NCBI GenBank assembly: GCA_032718865.1
Contig: JALUTQ010000046.1
Location: 682,001 to 746,000 of the forward strand
Reading direction: 5' to 3'
Length of the DNA: 64,000 bases
From: Tilletia caries
Lineage: Eukaryota > Basidiomycota > Exobasidiomycetes > Tilletiales > Tilletiaceae
Shown here piece after piece: positions 36,291 through 47,128 of this stretch (the stretch's first letter is position 1; each line of letters opens with the position of its first letter). The position numbers and the translations under genes were made by a program. The notes under the pieces were generated by a model. It saw only the letters and a program-made list of their open reading frames with translations, made no database searches and was not told the origin of the DNA.

Positions 36291-36811
36291 CGTCTAGGGA
36301 CTGGCAATAATCAAATCTACGGACACATACATAGAGACCTACGCTCACAGGAGACATCTCCCTGCTGTCTTTCGGCAGCTCCGACGGAGAGGCATCACTC
36401 GAACGAGATTCACTCGAGCGAGAAAGAGAGAGAGAGACCCTTTGAACATGCTTTGGATTTGCGAAATACAGAATGGATGACCATTGACCAGGGGTTTGCC
36501 GATGACAATAAAACGAACACAGGGGGGATGGGGGGGACAGATTACATATGGAGTTGAAGCTCGGCTGGGGGCCGTGGGCGTCAAGAAGGAAATGCAGGGT
36601 GTGTTTGCTTTTTGAGGGGGAGGGAAGTCGGCGGGTTCAGGCGGGAGGGGCGAGCTCGGCTGGAGGCCGTGGGCTCCCCCCGTCGTTAAACGCGATTAAG
36701 CAAAGAAAAGAAGGGAGAGAAAGCGGGGCAAGGATTAAAAGGGAGTCGGATCGAGTAGAAGCCTTGAAGGCTCGGCTGCTGAATGCATTGCCTCTTGAGA
36801 GGAAGCGGACT
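36291..36811. other. Convergent 3' region
   Basis: 521 bp between the R3H-like stop (+) and the CAR2 stop (-). A short GA run lies near 36420-36438. Nothing else seen. Confidence 0.4.
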
Positions 36812-38284
36812 TCAGTGGTGGCTGCCATCGTCGCCAGGAACCTCCTCAATCGTCTCAATCTCGACCAGGGCCTTCTTGATGATGTCAATCGAGCGCTCGA
36901 GCTCTGCATCGGTGATGACAAGCGGCGGGGCGAGCCGGATGACGTTGTCATGCGTAGGCTTGGCGAGAAGACCGCGGGCCTTGAGAAGGAGGCAGAGCTG
37001 CCATGCAGAGCGCTGCTTGGTGCTCTTCGAGTGATCAATCACGATGGCATTCAGCAGACCTTTGCCACGGACTTCGGACAGGAGTCCGTCCGGGTTGGCA
37101 TCGACGACGGCCTGGAGCTCGGCTCGGAAGCGCTTGCCGAGCGTGTCGGCTCGGGCACAGAGGTCTTCGTCGATGAGGACGTCGAGGGCCTCGGAGGCAA
37201 CTGCGGCCCCGAGTGGGTTGCCACCGTAGGTGCTTCCGTGCTCTCCGGGCGCAATGGTGAGCATGATCTCCTTATCGGCCAACACGGCACTGACGGGGTA
37301 CACGCCACCGCTGAGTGCCTTGCCAAGGGTGATGATATCAGGCCGGACGCCGTGCTCGTGCGAGCACGCCAGCATCGTACCCGTCCTTCCGAGCCCGGTC
37401 TGGATCTCGTCGCAGATGAAGAGGACGTTGTGCTTCTTGCACAGGGCCTGGACTGCGGCCAGGTAGCCGTGCGGGGGCACGATGATGCCTGCCTCGCCCT
37501 GGATGGGCTCGACGAGGAAGGCGGCGGTCTCGGTGCCGACTTCGTCGAGGGCGTGTTCGAGGTCTTCGATGACGCCGTACCGGATGGGCCCACCGTGTGC
37601 GGGCACCGGGTTCTCGGCGGTGGAGATGTCGTGGAGCATGGGACCGACGCGTTCGAGGAAGGGTCCAAAGCCGACGCGGGAGGAAGGGTCTGTGCTCATG
37701 CTGACGATGCCGATGGTGCGTCCGTGGAAGTTGCCGTCGACGGTGAGGATGCGAGCCTTGTCTGCGGGAACACCCTTCTTCTGGTATGCCCACTTGCGAG
37801 CGAGCTTGAGGGCGGTCTCGACAGCCTCTGCGCCGGTGTTCATGGGGAGGACCATGTCGTACCCGAGCAAGGTGGTGATCTTCTCGGCAAAGGGGCTGAA
37901 GCGGGAGTTGTAGAAGGCGCGGGAGGAGAGGGTGAGGCGGGATGCCTGGTCGACGAGGGCCTTGACGATGCGCGGGTGGCAGTGTCCCTGGTTCACGGCC
38001 GAGTATGCGGAGAGACAGTCGATGTACTCGTTGCCCTCGGGGTCCCAGACGAGCGCGCCGAGGCCGCGGTCGAGGACGACGGGGAGTGGCGCATAGTTGT
38101 GTGCGGAGTGTGTGTGTTCGAGCGCGATGATCTGCTCCGACGACAGCTGCTTGCTGTTGCTGGCGGCCACCTTCTTCGCTGCCGGTGCCGGTGTCGCTGT
38201 CGCTGTCGTTGTTGCTGTGGCGTCTGAGGCGAGACCGAGCTTTGCGGTCAGCTGAGTCACGAGACCAGTGGCTGAGGGCGTCAT
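36812..38284 (-). CDS. CAR2: Ornithine aminotransferase
   Basis: Intronless, 490 residues. It converts ornithine plus 2-oxoglutarate to glutamate semialdehyde plus glutamate in arginine catabolism, using PLP. The family order is complete: [51 protein letters not shown], the PLP-contacting [14 protein letters not shown], the Schiff-base lysine in [15 protein letters not shown], and [15 protein letters not shown]. The N-terminus has an Ala/Thr-rich stretch (~20-45) without a clear mitochondrial presequence. Start 38284 is chosen because a TATAAATAG box lies on this strand at 38405-38413; the frame upstream begins only with a non-ATG codon beyond that box. Confidence 0.95.
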   Translation of the reverse strand: MTPSATGLVTQLTAKLGLASDATATTTATATPAPAAKKVAASNSKQLSSEQIIALEHTHSAHNYAPLPVVLDRGLGALVWDPEGNEYIDCLSAYSAVNQGHCHPRIVKALVDQASRLTLSSRAFYNSRFSPFAEKITTLLGYDMVLPMNTGAEAVETALKLARKWAYQKKGVPADKARILTVDGNFHGRTIGIVSMSTDPSSRVGFGPFLERVGPMLHDISTAENPVPAHGGPIRYGVIEDLEHALDEVGTETAAFLVEPIQGEAGIIVPPHGYLAAVQALCKKHNVLFICDEIQTGLGRTGTMLACSHEHGVRPDIITLGKALSGGVYPVSAVLADKEIMLTIAPGEHGSTYGGNPLGAAVASEALDVLIDEDLCARADTLGKRFRAELQAVVDANPDGLLSEVRGKGLLNAIVIDHSKSTKQRSAWQLCLLLKARGLLAKPTHDNVIRLAPPLVITDAELERSIDIIKKALVEIETIEEVPGDDGSHH

Positions 38285-38715
38285 GGTGGCAGGAATGGGC
38301 GAAGCGTTGGCGAACGGCGGACGGCGGAGGGCGGAGGGCGTAGTGTGTTGTGTGGGTGTTGGGACTTGGGTTTGGGGCGAGGGTCGAGGGTACGAGGAGA
38401 ACCTATTTATACTCACTCAGATACTCAGATGAGCTGGTGGGCCAAGCAACAGGGGGAAAGTGGGGAATGCCCCATACACTGGCCCAGTGCCTGCGTACCC
38501 GCCTATAGCCGATAAACGAGGCGCCGACTACAGATAAGACCCCAGTCTCATATCGTAGCCGGAGTCTCCTTATCTTTTGCTCAGATCCTCCCTTTTCCCC
38601 ACCTTCAACTCACTTTATTTCTTCTCGCCCGCCTCAACTCACGCCCCAGTCACTACGCAAACAGAAGATTCATACAAAGACAGACTGCGAGATCACTGGC
38701 AAGTGGCAGACAATA
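38285..38715. promoter_or_regulatory. Divergent CAR2/macro-domain promoter with TATA box
   Basis: 431 bp between divergent starts. On the minus strand, TATAAATAG at 38405-38413 lies about 120 bp from the CAR2 start and is one of the clearest TATA boxes in the window. The + side toward 38640 is pyrimidine-rich, as in other leaders. Confidence 0.6.
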
Positions 38716-39718
38716 ATGGCTGGCACCGGACTCAAGTCGTTCCAAACCGTCGCACACCGGATCAAAGCTGGGACACTCACCCCACCGGAATCGACAGCCG
38801 CCACCACCTTCCCGGTCGCCGAACGCATCTTCCTCCACAAGGGAGACATCACCAAAGTAGCCACTGCCGCCATCGTCAATGGTGAGATCCTCTTTTTTTC
38901 CAACTCTGGATCTATCCCTGTACTCTGTCAGCTGAAGACCTCTGTCTTTCCTTTTTCCAATCGGCCCTTCATCCGTCCATCAATGCGTGTCCGCGGTCAA
39001 AAGCGGCAAATTCAAGCCTTCAAGGCGGTGGCGGCGTCGACGGAGCCATCCACCGGGCCGCGGGCAGAGAACTCCTAGAGGAGTGCGGACGGTTGGTCGT
39101 GAGTTCTTGCTTCAATCACCCACTCATATCGTACCGCTTGGTAGCTACCTCCATCAAGCATCAAAAGGTGGGAACCCGGCTTTTGATTCGCTGATCTGAT
39201 TTTCCTTCGATACATTTCAGGGTTGCCAAACGGGCGACGCAAAACTCACCGCTGGGTATAGATTACCAGCCAAGGCAGTCATCCACACCGTCGGTCCAAT
39301 TTGTGCGTGTCCGCCGCGCCGAAAACTGACTGCGCATTCCTTTTCATATGCTGGGAAAAAAACACCATATACTTAACCCCCCCCTCCGTTCCCTTTGTTT
39401 TCAGACAACGCAAATCGACATCAAGAATGCGAAATGGCCCTCACATCATGCTACCGCCGCTCCCTCGAACTCGCCATCGAGAACAAGCTCGACACCGTCG
39501 CCTTCCCCTCCATCTCCACGGGAGTCTTCGGCTACCCAAAGGAACAAGCAGCCCGGACCGCCGTCCGAGCCGTCGGTCGCTTCCTCACCGAGGCCGATCC
39601 GGAGGGTGAACACATCAAGGGCGTCGTCTTTGTCTCCTTCTCTGACAATGATCTCAAGATTTACGAGGCCGTGCTGCCGGAGTTCATCGTCATGCCTGCC
39701 GCGTCATCGTCAGATTGA
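38716..39718 (+). CDS. Macro-domain ADP-ribose hydrolase (MacroD-type)
   Basis: Exons 38716-38881, 39004-39098, 39221-39302 and 39405-39718; 218 residues. Macro domains of this type remove ADP-ribose from protein acidic side chains or from O-acetyl-ADP-ribose. The hallmark [13 protein letters not shown] is followed after intron 1 by AAN, the ligand loop [14 protein letters not shown] and later ISTGVFGYP, the pattern of human MACROD1/2 and bacterial YmdB. The acceptor of intron 1 (AAAAG) is weak but is needed to keep the IVNAAN motif. The C-terminus is short and Ser-rich. Confidence 0.9.
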
Positions 39719-40238
39719 CCTTGTCTTTTCTTCTTCTTCTTCTGCTGCTTTGTCTTCGCACCTCTCTTCCAAAAATGCAACTTGACTTGCTACGCGCCAA
39801 CAGCGCCCAATCGGTCCCAATCATAGAAATTGCACCTCTCAATCCTCATCCGCCAGCACACCAGCCGCACCAGTGCCTTCCTCGTCAACTGCGATGAGAA
39901 GAAGAAATCACGGGCTTTCTCCGTTCGCGTGACAGGCTATCGAGTATCGACACGCCAGCCTCTGATGAGAGATGCGGATCGGATCGGACGGTACCTGAAT
40001 CGCTGATGCGCAGATGGACGGGGTGCCTGAGTTGAATTGGAAGGATATATAGTAGAGGTCTCGCGACCATCCCCATGCTTGTGAACTATTTCTGATTATG
40101 TACTGAAATCTCGATGGAGCCCTGTAGATTTGCGAATGCTATTAGAGACGGGATCGACGGATGACTATGTATGTACGGAATGAATGAACGCTGCCTGGTG
40201 GTTATACGACGATTCTCTCCCCCCTCCCCCCTTCCTCC
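39719..40238. other. Convergent 3' region
   Basis: 520 bp between the macro-domain stop (+) and the kinase stop (-). No feature seen beyond pyrimidine-rich runs at both ends. Confidence 0.4.
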
Positions 40239-42725
40239 TCACTCCTGCCGCTCCCGCTCCCACATCTGCGCCAAAGCCTGCGCACCCGTGTTCGCCGGCA
40301 GACCCACATACACGCTCCGACTGAACGTCACCTCCCCGAGCTCGCGACATTCCTTGATGACCATGTCCCGGTAGCCGGGCACGCCCAGCAGGCTTCCACC
40401 CGTGCACAGCACGCAGCGCGCAGGGTCCACCAGGCCTGAGGCTGTCGATCGCCTCCTCCTCCTCCTTGACTTCGTCGGTCGTCTTGCTGCTTCCTGGCTG
40501 TGATTGAAATCCCCATTCCGAAGGACAAGGGCCGCTTCGGGACTTCCTCCCTCCTCCTCTTGAGCCTCGTCCTCGTCCTCCTGACCCTCCTCATCCTCAT
40601 CATCATCATCATCATCATCACTATCCCCGTCAACCCTAGACCCCCTCCGATCACAATCAACAACCTCCAAAATCTGCCTAGCCAACAACTTCGCCTGCCC
40701 ACGCACGATGCTCAAACACTCCCGATCCCCATCCTTGAACGCAAGCTCAAACACCAACGTGGCCAATCCCGCAAGCCGATGTTTGCGCTCGCCCATCTTG
40801 TGCACAAACGCCGGGTCGCGCACGGTCTGGTTCGTGCTGTCGATGGTGGTAGCGTCGCCGTTCAGCGTCGTCATCGTGCTGACTGCGTCGTACCGTTTGG
40901 AGGGATGGCCGGAGGAGAGAGAGTAAGCTCCAGTCGTAGACGGCGGGCCAGGGTAACAGGCAACTGTATGCGGGTTCCCGGCGCCGTTCTTTTCTCCTGC
41001 TTCTGGATCCTCAGCTCCGTCGCTGCTCTCCTCGCACGATAGAGGTCGGTCGGATTCGGAATCAAAGATTTTCGTCGAGGTGTTCCTCGGAGTCTTCATA
41101 TCGGCCGAATAGCGGGAGTCCTCATTCGTGTCAGATCCAAGGGGAACGTCTCCCCAGCCCTCTCCTACTCCCCCTCCGCCTTCTTTGTCAACTCCTTGAC
41201 CCTCCTGCCGGGGTGAAGCGCGGCTGTCATTCGCCTTGATCGTATCGCGTCTCGGCAACGTCCCCCGCTCCCGCTCCCGCTCCCTCTCCACCTCCTTATC
41301 CTCATCGACTCCGTCGCTAGGCGGATCGCTAGAGCAAATGCTAGACGGCCGTGTGGACGTGGTACTCTGGGCCCCCGGTGGTGCAGGCGATTCTTGACTG
41401 TAGACGGCCGCCAGGAGCTCGGCTGTTGAGGAGAGTTTCCAGTACTCGAGGATCTTCCTTCGGAGAAGACGTCCTCTCCGTTCGCGCGGTGCCCTCCCGG
41501 TTGACTCTGGCTGTTGTAACGAAACTGAGGAGAACGAAGCACGATCCGTTTGTTGCTGTTGCTGTAGCTGTTGCTGCCGCTCCGGCGATTCCTCTTCTGT
41601 TTCGTCCAAGTCGACCCCGCGCAGTCGGTCCCTGTCAGCGCGCACAAGTACGCGTCGAATCGCTTCGCGTCCAACTGCAAATCCACTACCCTCATCGCCC
41701 AAAAGCCAACCATAGCCGCCGGCTCTGCCGATAGGCTGCACAGTGCCTGCGCTATCGCGTCGGAAGGAGGCCACGATGGAGCCTGTGCCTGCTATGGCCA
41801 CGACTGCTGTTTCTTCTGAGTGCGCTGTTGAGGTTGGGCTTGATACAGAAGAAGAGGAGGAGCCGTGCAAAGGCGCAGCGAGGAGAGACGTGTCATTAGC
41901 GACGATGAGACGAGTACGCGCCGTCGCGCCCGTCGGGACCGCTCCTATCGACAGATGATCCCCGTCAGCTGCCGCGACGCGAAGCCTATCAGCGTATTCA
42001 TCATCGTCGTGCAGTCGGAGCATATTGGCCAGATGCGGCTTGAGTTTGATCACATCCCGCGCCGAGTCGACGCCAGCGACGGCAAACCAGGCCGCCTCGA
42101 AACGGGGTAACGGGATCTCCTCCGCTTCGGCGTCCAGGAGGACACCAGAGCGTCGGCGCAGGACGAAGTCATCGATCGAGAACGCGTCGCGCTCCAATGT
42201 ATGTCGTTCCACTGACGTTTCCTGCGATGTGCATGCAACCACGTCAACGGCCGTGCCCGTGCCGCGGAGAAGAAGCCCAGCGGTACTAACCGCGGAGCTA
42301 GTGGAAGCATACCGATGCCGGTACCCAGGCCGGAGCCGGAGCCGTTCCGGGATCTGATCGAGACGGATGAGCTTGGCGTTGAAGCAGGCGTCTTCGACTG
42401 CTTCACGACAGTTGCGTAGGAAGTGGGCCAGGGAGATGTCGGTGTAATTGGCGGGGCCTCCGACGCCGACGCCGAGGAGGGTTCCCGGTGTCGGGTGGGA
42501 GCTGGTGATGGCGGCGGCTGCCTTGGAACCACCGCAGTCGACGGAGAGGTAGTACCTAGGTGCTGTATCAGTAGAAGCAGACGCGACAGCCGTACCACGG
42601 TAGCCACCGCCACCGCCCGTCCGAGTGCCCGGGCCGAGCTTGGGAGGGAGGCGTACGGCTCCTGTTACCAGAGGGGTGATCGAAGCGGCAACGACATCTT
42701 CTGGTGCAGTCGCTTCCTTGAGCAT
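40239..42725 (-). CDS. N-acetylglucosamine kinase-like protein with large disordered insertions
   Basis: Single exon, 828 residues, more than twice the ~340 of typical NAGK enzymes. These phosphorylate GlcNAc to GlcNAc-6-phosphate in amino-sugar recycling. Sugar-kinase fold motifs are present: phosphate-1 SVDCGGSKAAAA (D63 to K68), ANYTD, VANDTSLLAAPL, GTGS (~312), GGYGWLLGDEGSGFAVGREAI (~330-350) and the C-terminal CVLCTGGSLLGVPGYRD (~770). Between ~375 and ~610 lies a long Ser/Glu/Arg/Gln-rich insertion, and at ~690-735 an Asp/Glu tract, both absent from the family. The C-terminal ligand parts resume in frame after them, so the insertions look like disordered loops rather than unspliced introns. 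Substrate is inferred from family resemblance. Confidence 0.83.
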   Translation of the reverse strand: MLKEATAPEDVVAASITPLVTGAVRLPPKLGPGTRTGGGGGYRGTAVASASTDTAPRYYLSVDCGGSKAAAAITSSHPTPGTLLGVGVGGPANYTDISLAHFLRNCREAVEDACFNAKLIRLDQIPERLRLRPGYRHRYASTSSAVSTAGLLLRGTGTAVDVVACTSQETSVERHTLERDAFSIDDFVLRRRSGVLLDAEAEEIPLPRFEAAWFAVAGVDSARDVIKLKPHLANMLRLHDDDEYADRLRVAAADGDHLSIGAVPTGATARTRLIVANDTSLLAAPLHGSSSSSVSSPTSTAHSEETAVVAIAGTGSIVASFRRDSAGTVQPIGRAGGYGWLLGDEGSGFAVGREAIRRVLVRADRDRLRGVDLDETEEESPERQQQLQQQQQTDRASFSSVSLQQPESTGRAPRERRGRLLRRKILEYWKLSSTAELLAAVYSQESPAPPGAQSTTSTRPSSICSSDPPSDGVDEDKEVERERERERGTLPRRDTIKANDSRASPRQEGQGVDKEGGGGVGEGWGDVPLGSDTNEDSRYSADMKTPRNTSTKIFDSESDRPLSCEESSDGAEDPEAGEKNGAGNPHTVACYPGPPSTTGAYSLSSGHPSKRYDAVSTMTTLNGDATTIDSTNQTVRDPAFVHKMGERKHRLAGLATLVFELAFKDGDRECLSIVRGQAKLLARQILEVVDCDRRGSRVDGDSDDDDDDDEDEEGQEDEDEAQEEEGGSPEAALVLRNGDFNHSQEAARRPTKSRRRRRRSTASGLVDPARCVLCTGGSLLGVPGYRDMVIKECRELGEVTFSRSVYVGLPANTGAQALAQMWERERQE

Positions 42726-43649
42726 AGGGGAGATAACGTGCCTTTTCCGGGGCGGCTGGCCAAAGCGCTGCCCTTCCTCGACGAATGTTTACACACTTGG
42801 GGAGGGTCACTGCGATCCTGTGAGGGAGTAGTTCGAGAGAGGGGGCGGGTGATGGCGTTGATGAGGGGGGGAAAGGGGGTGAGGTCGGACCCAGCGTTTA
42901 TATGTATCACCCCCGCCGAATTCGCCTCAGCATTCAGATTCAGGCTTCAGGAATCCACAATTCCATCAACACCTCATCGTCAGCAAGTGGCAGCAATGCA
43001 GCGGGGGAGCGCACGGTTCGCGAGCATGCAGGTAGCGGCCAATGGGCAGCATCGCATGTTCGTTGTGCTTATGGAAGCTGGGATCTGGGAGACCTCCGTC
43101 TGATTGATTACTGAGCTGATTTAAGGGGGGGTTGCCCTCCTCTAAAAGGTTGCCCTGTAAGTCTCTCCTTAGCATGCTGACATGCTCAAGTTCCGCAAAA
43201 CTTCAACGACGCGAGCGAGCATCGAGCAGCTCGTCTAAGAATCAAATTATTAAGAACTTAAGAACTTCCCGTAAGCTTAAGCGCTTAAGCGCTTAAGCCT
43301 GGGGTACAAACACACTACTACTCTCTCCACAAATATTAATTCTCAAGCTCCCAATATCCCAAGCAAGCAAGCACAAGCGAGGCAGCAAGCGCCAGTAGCG
43401 CCGGATCTCAGATCTCAGATTGATGCAAGCCTCGCTGTCGCATCGGCCTTACCGTAAGTTCGGACCGAATAATGTGGAAAATGTAAATAGCTCAACTGGA
43501 GACCCCGCTGACCTTACGTGGGGTCTTGGAGTCTGTTAACTTATCTAATCTTATCTCACCTCTGCCTCAAAAATTTGGCTGGACGAAGGTCAAAGAAGAT
43601 GATGTGAAGGATGTCTGCTAACTTCGATGTTCGAATAGGAAAAGCCAGC
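42726..43649. promoter_or_regulatory. Divergent region between NAGK-like gene and RPA12
   Basis: 924 bp without coding evidence. It contains a perfect triple palindrome (GCTTAAGC)3 at 43275-43298 and AT-richer sequence around 43240-43350. Confidence 0.4.
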
Positions 43650-44440
43650 ATGCCCTCCCATCGAAGCGGTGAGTGACTGGCAAGAGCGTGGGAATCCGTG
43701 GGCTGCGGCTGGTGCTGACCGAAATTATGTCCCCTTTCACAGCCAACAAGACCGCCGTTGGAGACAAGTTTGGCTCCTTGCTCTTCTGTAGTCGATGCGG
43801 CTCCTTACTCGATGTGCCCGGGAACGAAGATATCATCAAGTGCTCAGCATGCAAAGGCTCTCAAGATGCAGGTAGTACGTACACAGTCATTACATCCTCT
43901 TCTGGCTGTCGAGAGCTTTCTCATCATTTGCTTCTTTTTCCCTTTTTGAATCAGTTTACGATGATATGACGATCCAAACCAAGTCACACCCGGACGCCTT
44001 CCCATCAGTCCTCCGCCAGAATCGACAGCTCGTCAGTAGTGTCGCGCAGGCAGAATCCCTCGATACCCAAGGAGCAGGAGGCGGTGGACAAGAAGCAACG
44101 ATGCGGGAAAAGTGCGTCAATAACAATTGTGACGGAGAGTTCGCCACCTTCTACACCTTGCAAATGCGGTCGGCAGACGAAGGCAGTACAGTGTTGTAAG
44201 TCTCCGAGTCCCTTTCAAGCGATAGGATGGTATCGTACGCTGACTGCTTCCATCCATCCCTGCCCGCCTCCGATATCTCTGGGAATCTGCGTCTGGCTCG
44301 GTCACGTCTTGGTCTTGCAGTTACAGTAAGTCTTCGCACTCTGGGGGATGTGGCCTTGCCTACAGCATCATACTGATTCTGGTCCTTGTATCTCCTCAGC
44401 CTGTCAGAAATGCTATGCGAAATGGTCGGTCAATAACTGA
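43650..44440 (+). CDS. RPA12: RNA polymerase I subunit Rpa12
   Basis: Exons 43650-43668, 43743-43871, 43955-44195, 44321-44325 and 44400-44440; 144 residues. It is the TFIIS-like subunit of Pol I that supports RNA cleavage and proofreading in the nucleolus. The N-terminal zinc ribbon is CSRC...CSAC. The C-terminal ribbon carries the invariant QMRSADEGSTVFY with the catalytic Asp-Glu. Exon 4 is only five bases (TTACA), flanked by CAG and GTAAGT; it alone joins ..STV to FYTCQKC in frame, giving the family C-terminus. Odd: the first Cys pair of the C-terminal ribbon is CVNNNC (x4) instead of CxxC. Confidence 0.9.
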
Positions 44441-44830
44441 GTCGATGGTCGCCGTGTCCAATGCCGTATATCAGCAATCAATCAATCCGCCGACTGCCAA
44501 TACGGCCATGCTGGCTGGCGCTTCCCTGTTGTACTCCACCTGGCCTGGGCCCTGGATGCTCTTGACCATTGATCAACACGATCTATCATCTATCTGCACC
44601 TCTGCAAAGATTTCCGCCGGTTCAGTCAGTCAGTTCACAGTTGGCCTTGCAAAATCAGATGATTGCCAGAAAGTGGAGGTCACCCCATTCATTCACTTTG
44701 GATTGCATCGGACGCTTCCTTCCGATCAAAATGGCAAGCGAGCTCAACGTCAACAATAACGACAACCACACACCCACACTCCTTTATACCTTCGTCTCTA
44801 ACCCCTACTCCCGCCCCTCGCTTCCCAGAC
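44441..44830. other. RPA12 to ERG2 spacer, ERG2 promoter
   Basis: 390 bp between tandem genes. The last 60 bp before ERG2 are C-rich on the + strand, like other leaders here. Nothing else identified. Confidence 0.4.
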
Positions 44831-45885
44831 ATGTCCGCGCACACCCCGCGCAAGCAGCGTGTCAGCGCCGCCGCAAACACCGCTTCGCCCTCGTCCAGCG
44901 CAACCAACGGCGAGCTGGCCAAGGCCAAGACCGCGGGCGGCGCGTCGTCGAACAACAACAAGCGTCGCGGCGCGCGCTCTTCGTCGTCCTCATCGCGCTC
45001 ACTCATGCGCTGGGCCTCCCTCATCCCCATCGGTGTCGTGCTCTACTTCTTCGTCGGCTGGCTGGAGAGCATCAAGGTGAGTGGGCGTGCCAAGAAAGAA
45101 GGAAAGAAAAGTGGGAAGAAAAGGGTCCAAATGCTGAACGCGGTCCTTGCCCTTTTCCCATTCCAATCCCCAAGCAAAACCACTACGTCTTTGACCCGCA
45201 ACGGCTGCACGCCCTCGTCCAGGACTCCCTCGCCACGACCCGGTCCTTGAACTCGACCGATGCGATCTTTGACGAGATCCTCCGTCGCTTGAACGAGGAC
45301 CCGCGCATTGCGCCCACCTTGAACAAGCAGCCCTGGCGCGATGAGAAGGAGTGGATGTTCAACAATGCGGGAGGTGCGATGGGCGCTATGTACCTTCTTC
45401 ACGCTTCGGTCACGGAGGTGAGTATCAGTGGGTCTTTTTTCTGCTTTGCTGTAGAGCTTGCGCGAGCGGGGTCTCGCTGGAAGCTGCCCGGGGGGTTTTG
45501 TCTGCTCACACCCTGTTTGCTTTGACAGTACCTGATCTTCTTCGGAACACCAATCGGAACCGAGGGCCACACCGGACGGCATACAGCCGACGACTACTTC
45601 CACATCCTGACCGGCGAGCAGCACGCGTACTCCGCAGGAGCTCTCAAAGCAGAGATCTACCGACCAGGTGACCAACACCACCTCCGCCGCGGCGAGGCTA
45701 AGCAGTACATGATGCCTGAGGGTGGGTGCTGGGCCCTCGAGCTCGCACAGGGCTGGATTCCACCTATGATGCCCTTCGGGCTCGCGGACACGCTGTTCTC
45801 CACCCTCGACGCACCCTCGTTCGGCCGGACTGTATGGATCACGGCTCGCGAAATGCTCGGCAACCTTGCTATAGGCAAATTCTGA
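44831..45885 (+). CDS. ERG2: C-8 sterol isomerase Erg2
   Basis: Exons 44831-45076, 45175-45417 and 45529-45885; 281 residues. It moves the sterol double bond from C8 to C7 (fecosterol to episterol) in the ER membrane. A hydrophobic anchor ([17 protein letters not shown], ~62-78) precedes the soluble domain: [50 protein letters not shown] (acidic residues near the active site) and [26 protein letters not shown]. About 60 Ser/Ala/Asn-rich residues precede the anchor, longer than in yeast Erg2. Complete. ERG2 is the binding target of morpholine-type inhibitors in other fungi. Confidence 0.95.
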
Positions 45886-47085
45886 AGGAAAGCGCCCCTT
45901 CTAGATTGGCGCTTCGCCTCACGCTCACTTTTCAACTTCGCACTTGGCAGCTCAACTCCAGCTAGCCTCCCCTTCCACTACATACGCACCTTTCCCACCG
46001 CCTTCTCGGCCTTCAAGGACATCACCTGAACAATCTGTCAGTAGAGCCCTTGTGGAGACGTTATTAACCAGCTCTGTTTCGGTCCCGAATTGAATGCAAT
46101 CAAACTGCCCTTTGAACCCCCTTCTCCATCCAAGTGGGACAGATCCCAGATTCAGTGCCACTGACTGACTCTGATCCTCCGGCGTCACAAGGAAGGACAA
46201 TGACAAGCGCGAAGAGAATGAGAGAGAGAGGGCGAAAGAGCAAGCTGCATTCTTCTGATTCATCCAATCCGAGATTCCGAGCTTTGAATTGTAGAGAGAA
46301 CGAACGAAGAAAAGAGCGGAAAGAGAGAGAGGCGAAATGGCAGGGGGAGGGGGAGGGGAGAAGGCGGGCAGAAGGAAAGTTGGGAGGGGGCGGGGCGAAG
46401 AAGGGAGGAATGGGATGTAGTGGTGTGCATCGGCGATCGGAAACGAGCAGAGCCGGGACTTGCGGGGGGTGGGGCTTTGGCGGAATACGAAGAACGAGGG
46501 AGCGGCGCAGGATAAGGGTACAGCATCGTTATATACGACTTGAAAGGGCGAGGCGCGTTGCGCGTTGGCTGTTCGACGATTTCTTTGTATATTCGGGAAG
46601 GGTGGTAAAAAAGGGGACGCCGGCCGAATTCCCCGTAACCCCCTCCTGCCCTGTTGCTCGCATCCCAGTCGGAGAAGCTGGTTGGTTCGGTAGTGGATTT
46701 GCAGGTGACGCGCGGAGAGCGAAACGGATGCTGGACGAGAAGAGAGAGAGAGAGAGAGAGAAAGGTGCAAGGAGAAAGGTCGATAATGCACGCGCAAGCT
46801 TGTTTCGGAGGGTGTGCCGAGGACGGAGAAGGTAGAATCTTGAGAGCAAAGGCTGAGCGTCCGTTGGGAAGAAAAGAAACACCCGTATCGTCTGCTCCAA
46901 CTTGTTTGCAGCCGGGTTGCAGGATGGGAAGTTCATAGCAAAAGGTCGGGAGTTGCCGATGGGCATTTGGACGGGGCGTCCAAGACCCTCCGACTCCCGC
47001 TTTTCCGTCCAGACCAGCGAACGCAGCGGAACGGAGCAAGTTTCGAGCGGGGTGCGTTGAAGTGCGAAAGGGAGATGGTCGTGCG

Positions 47086-47128
<43 letters not shown>

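Noticed and set aside
38285..38416. Longer ornithine aminotransferase start
   Set aside because: The first codon is not ATG, and the stretch includes the TATAAATAG box, so it lies upstream of the likely transcription start.
40601..40622. Trinucleotide CAT run as a separate microsatellite feature
   Set aside because: It encodes the Asp tract of the kinase-like protein and is better described there.
45952..47039. Two minus-strand frames of about 260-280 residues downstream of ERG2
   Set aside because: They consist of Ser/Leu/Pro/Phe runs from CT-rich DNA, overlap each other in different frames and show no domain.
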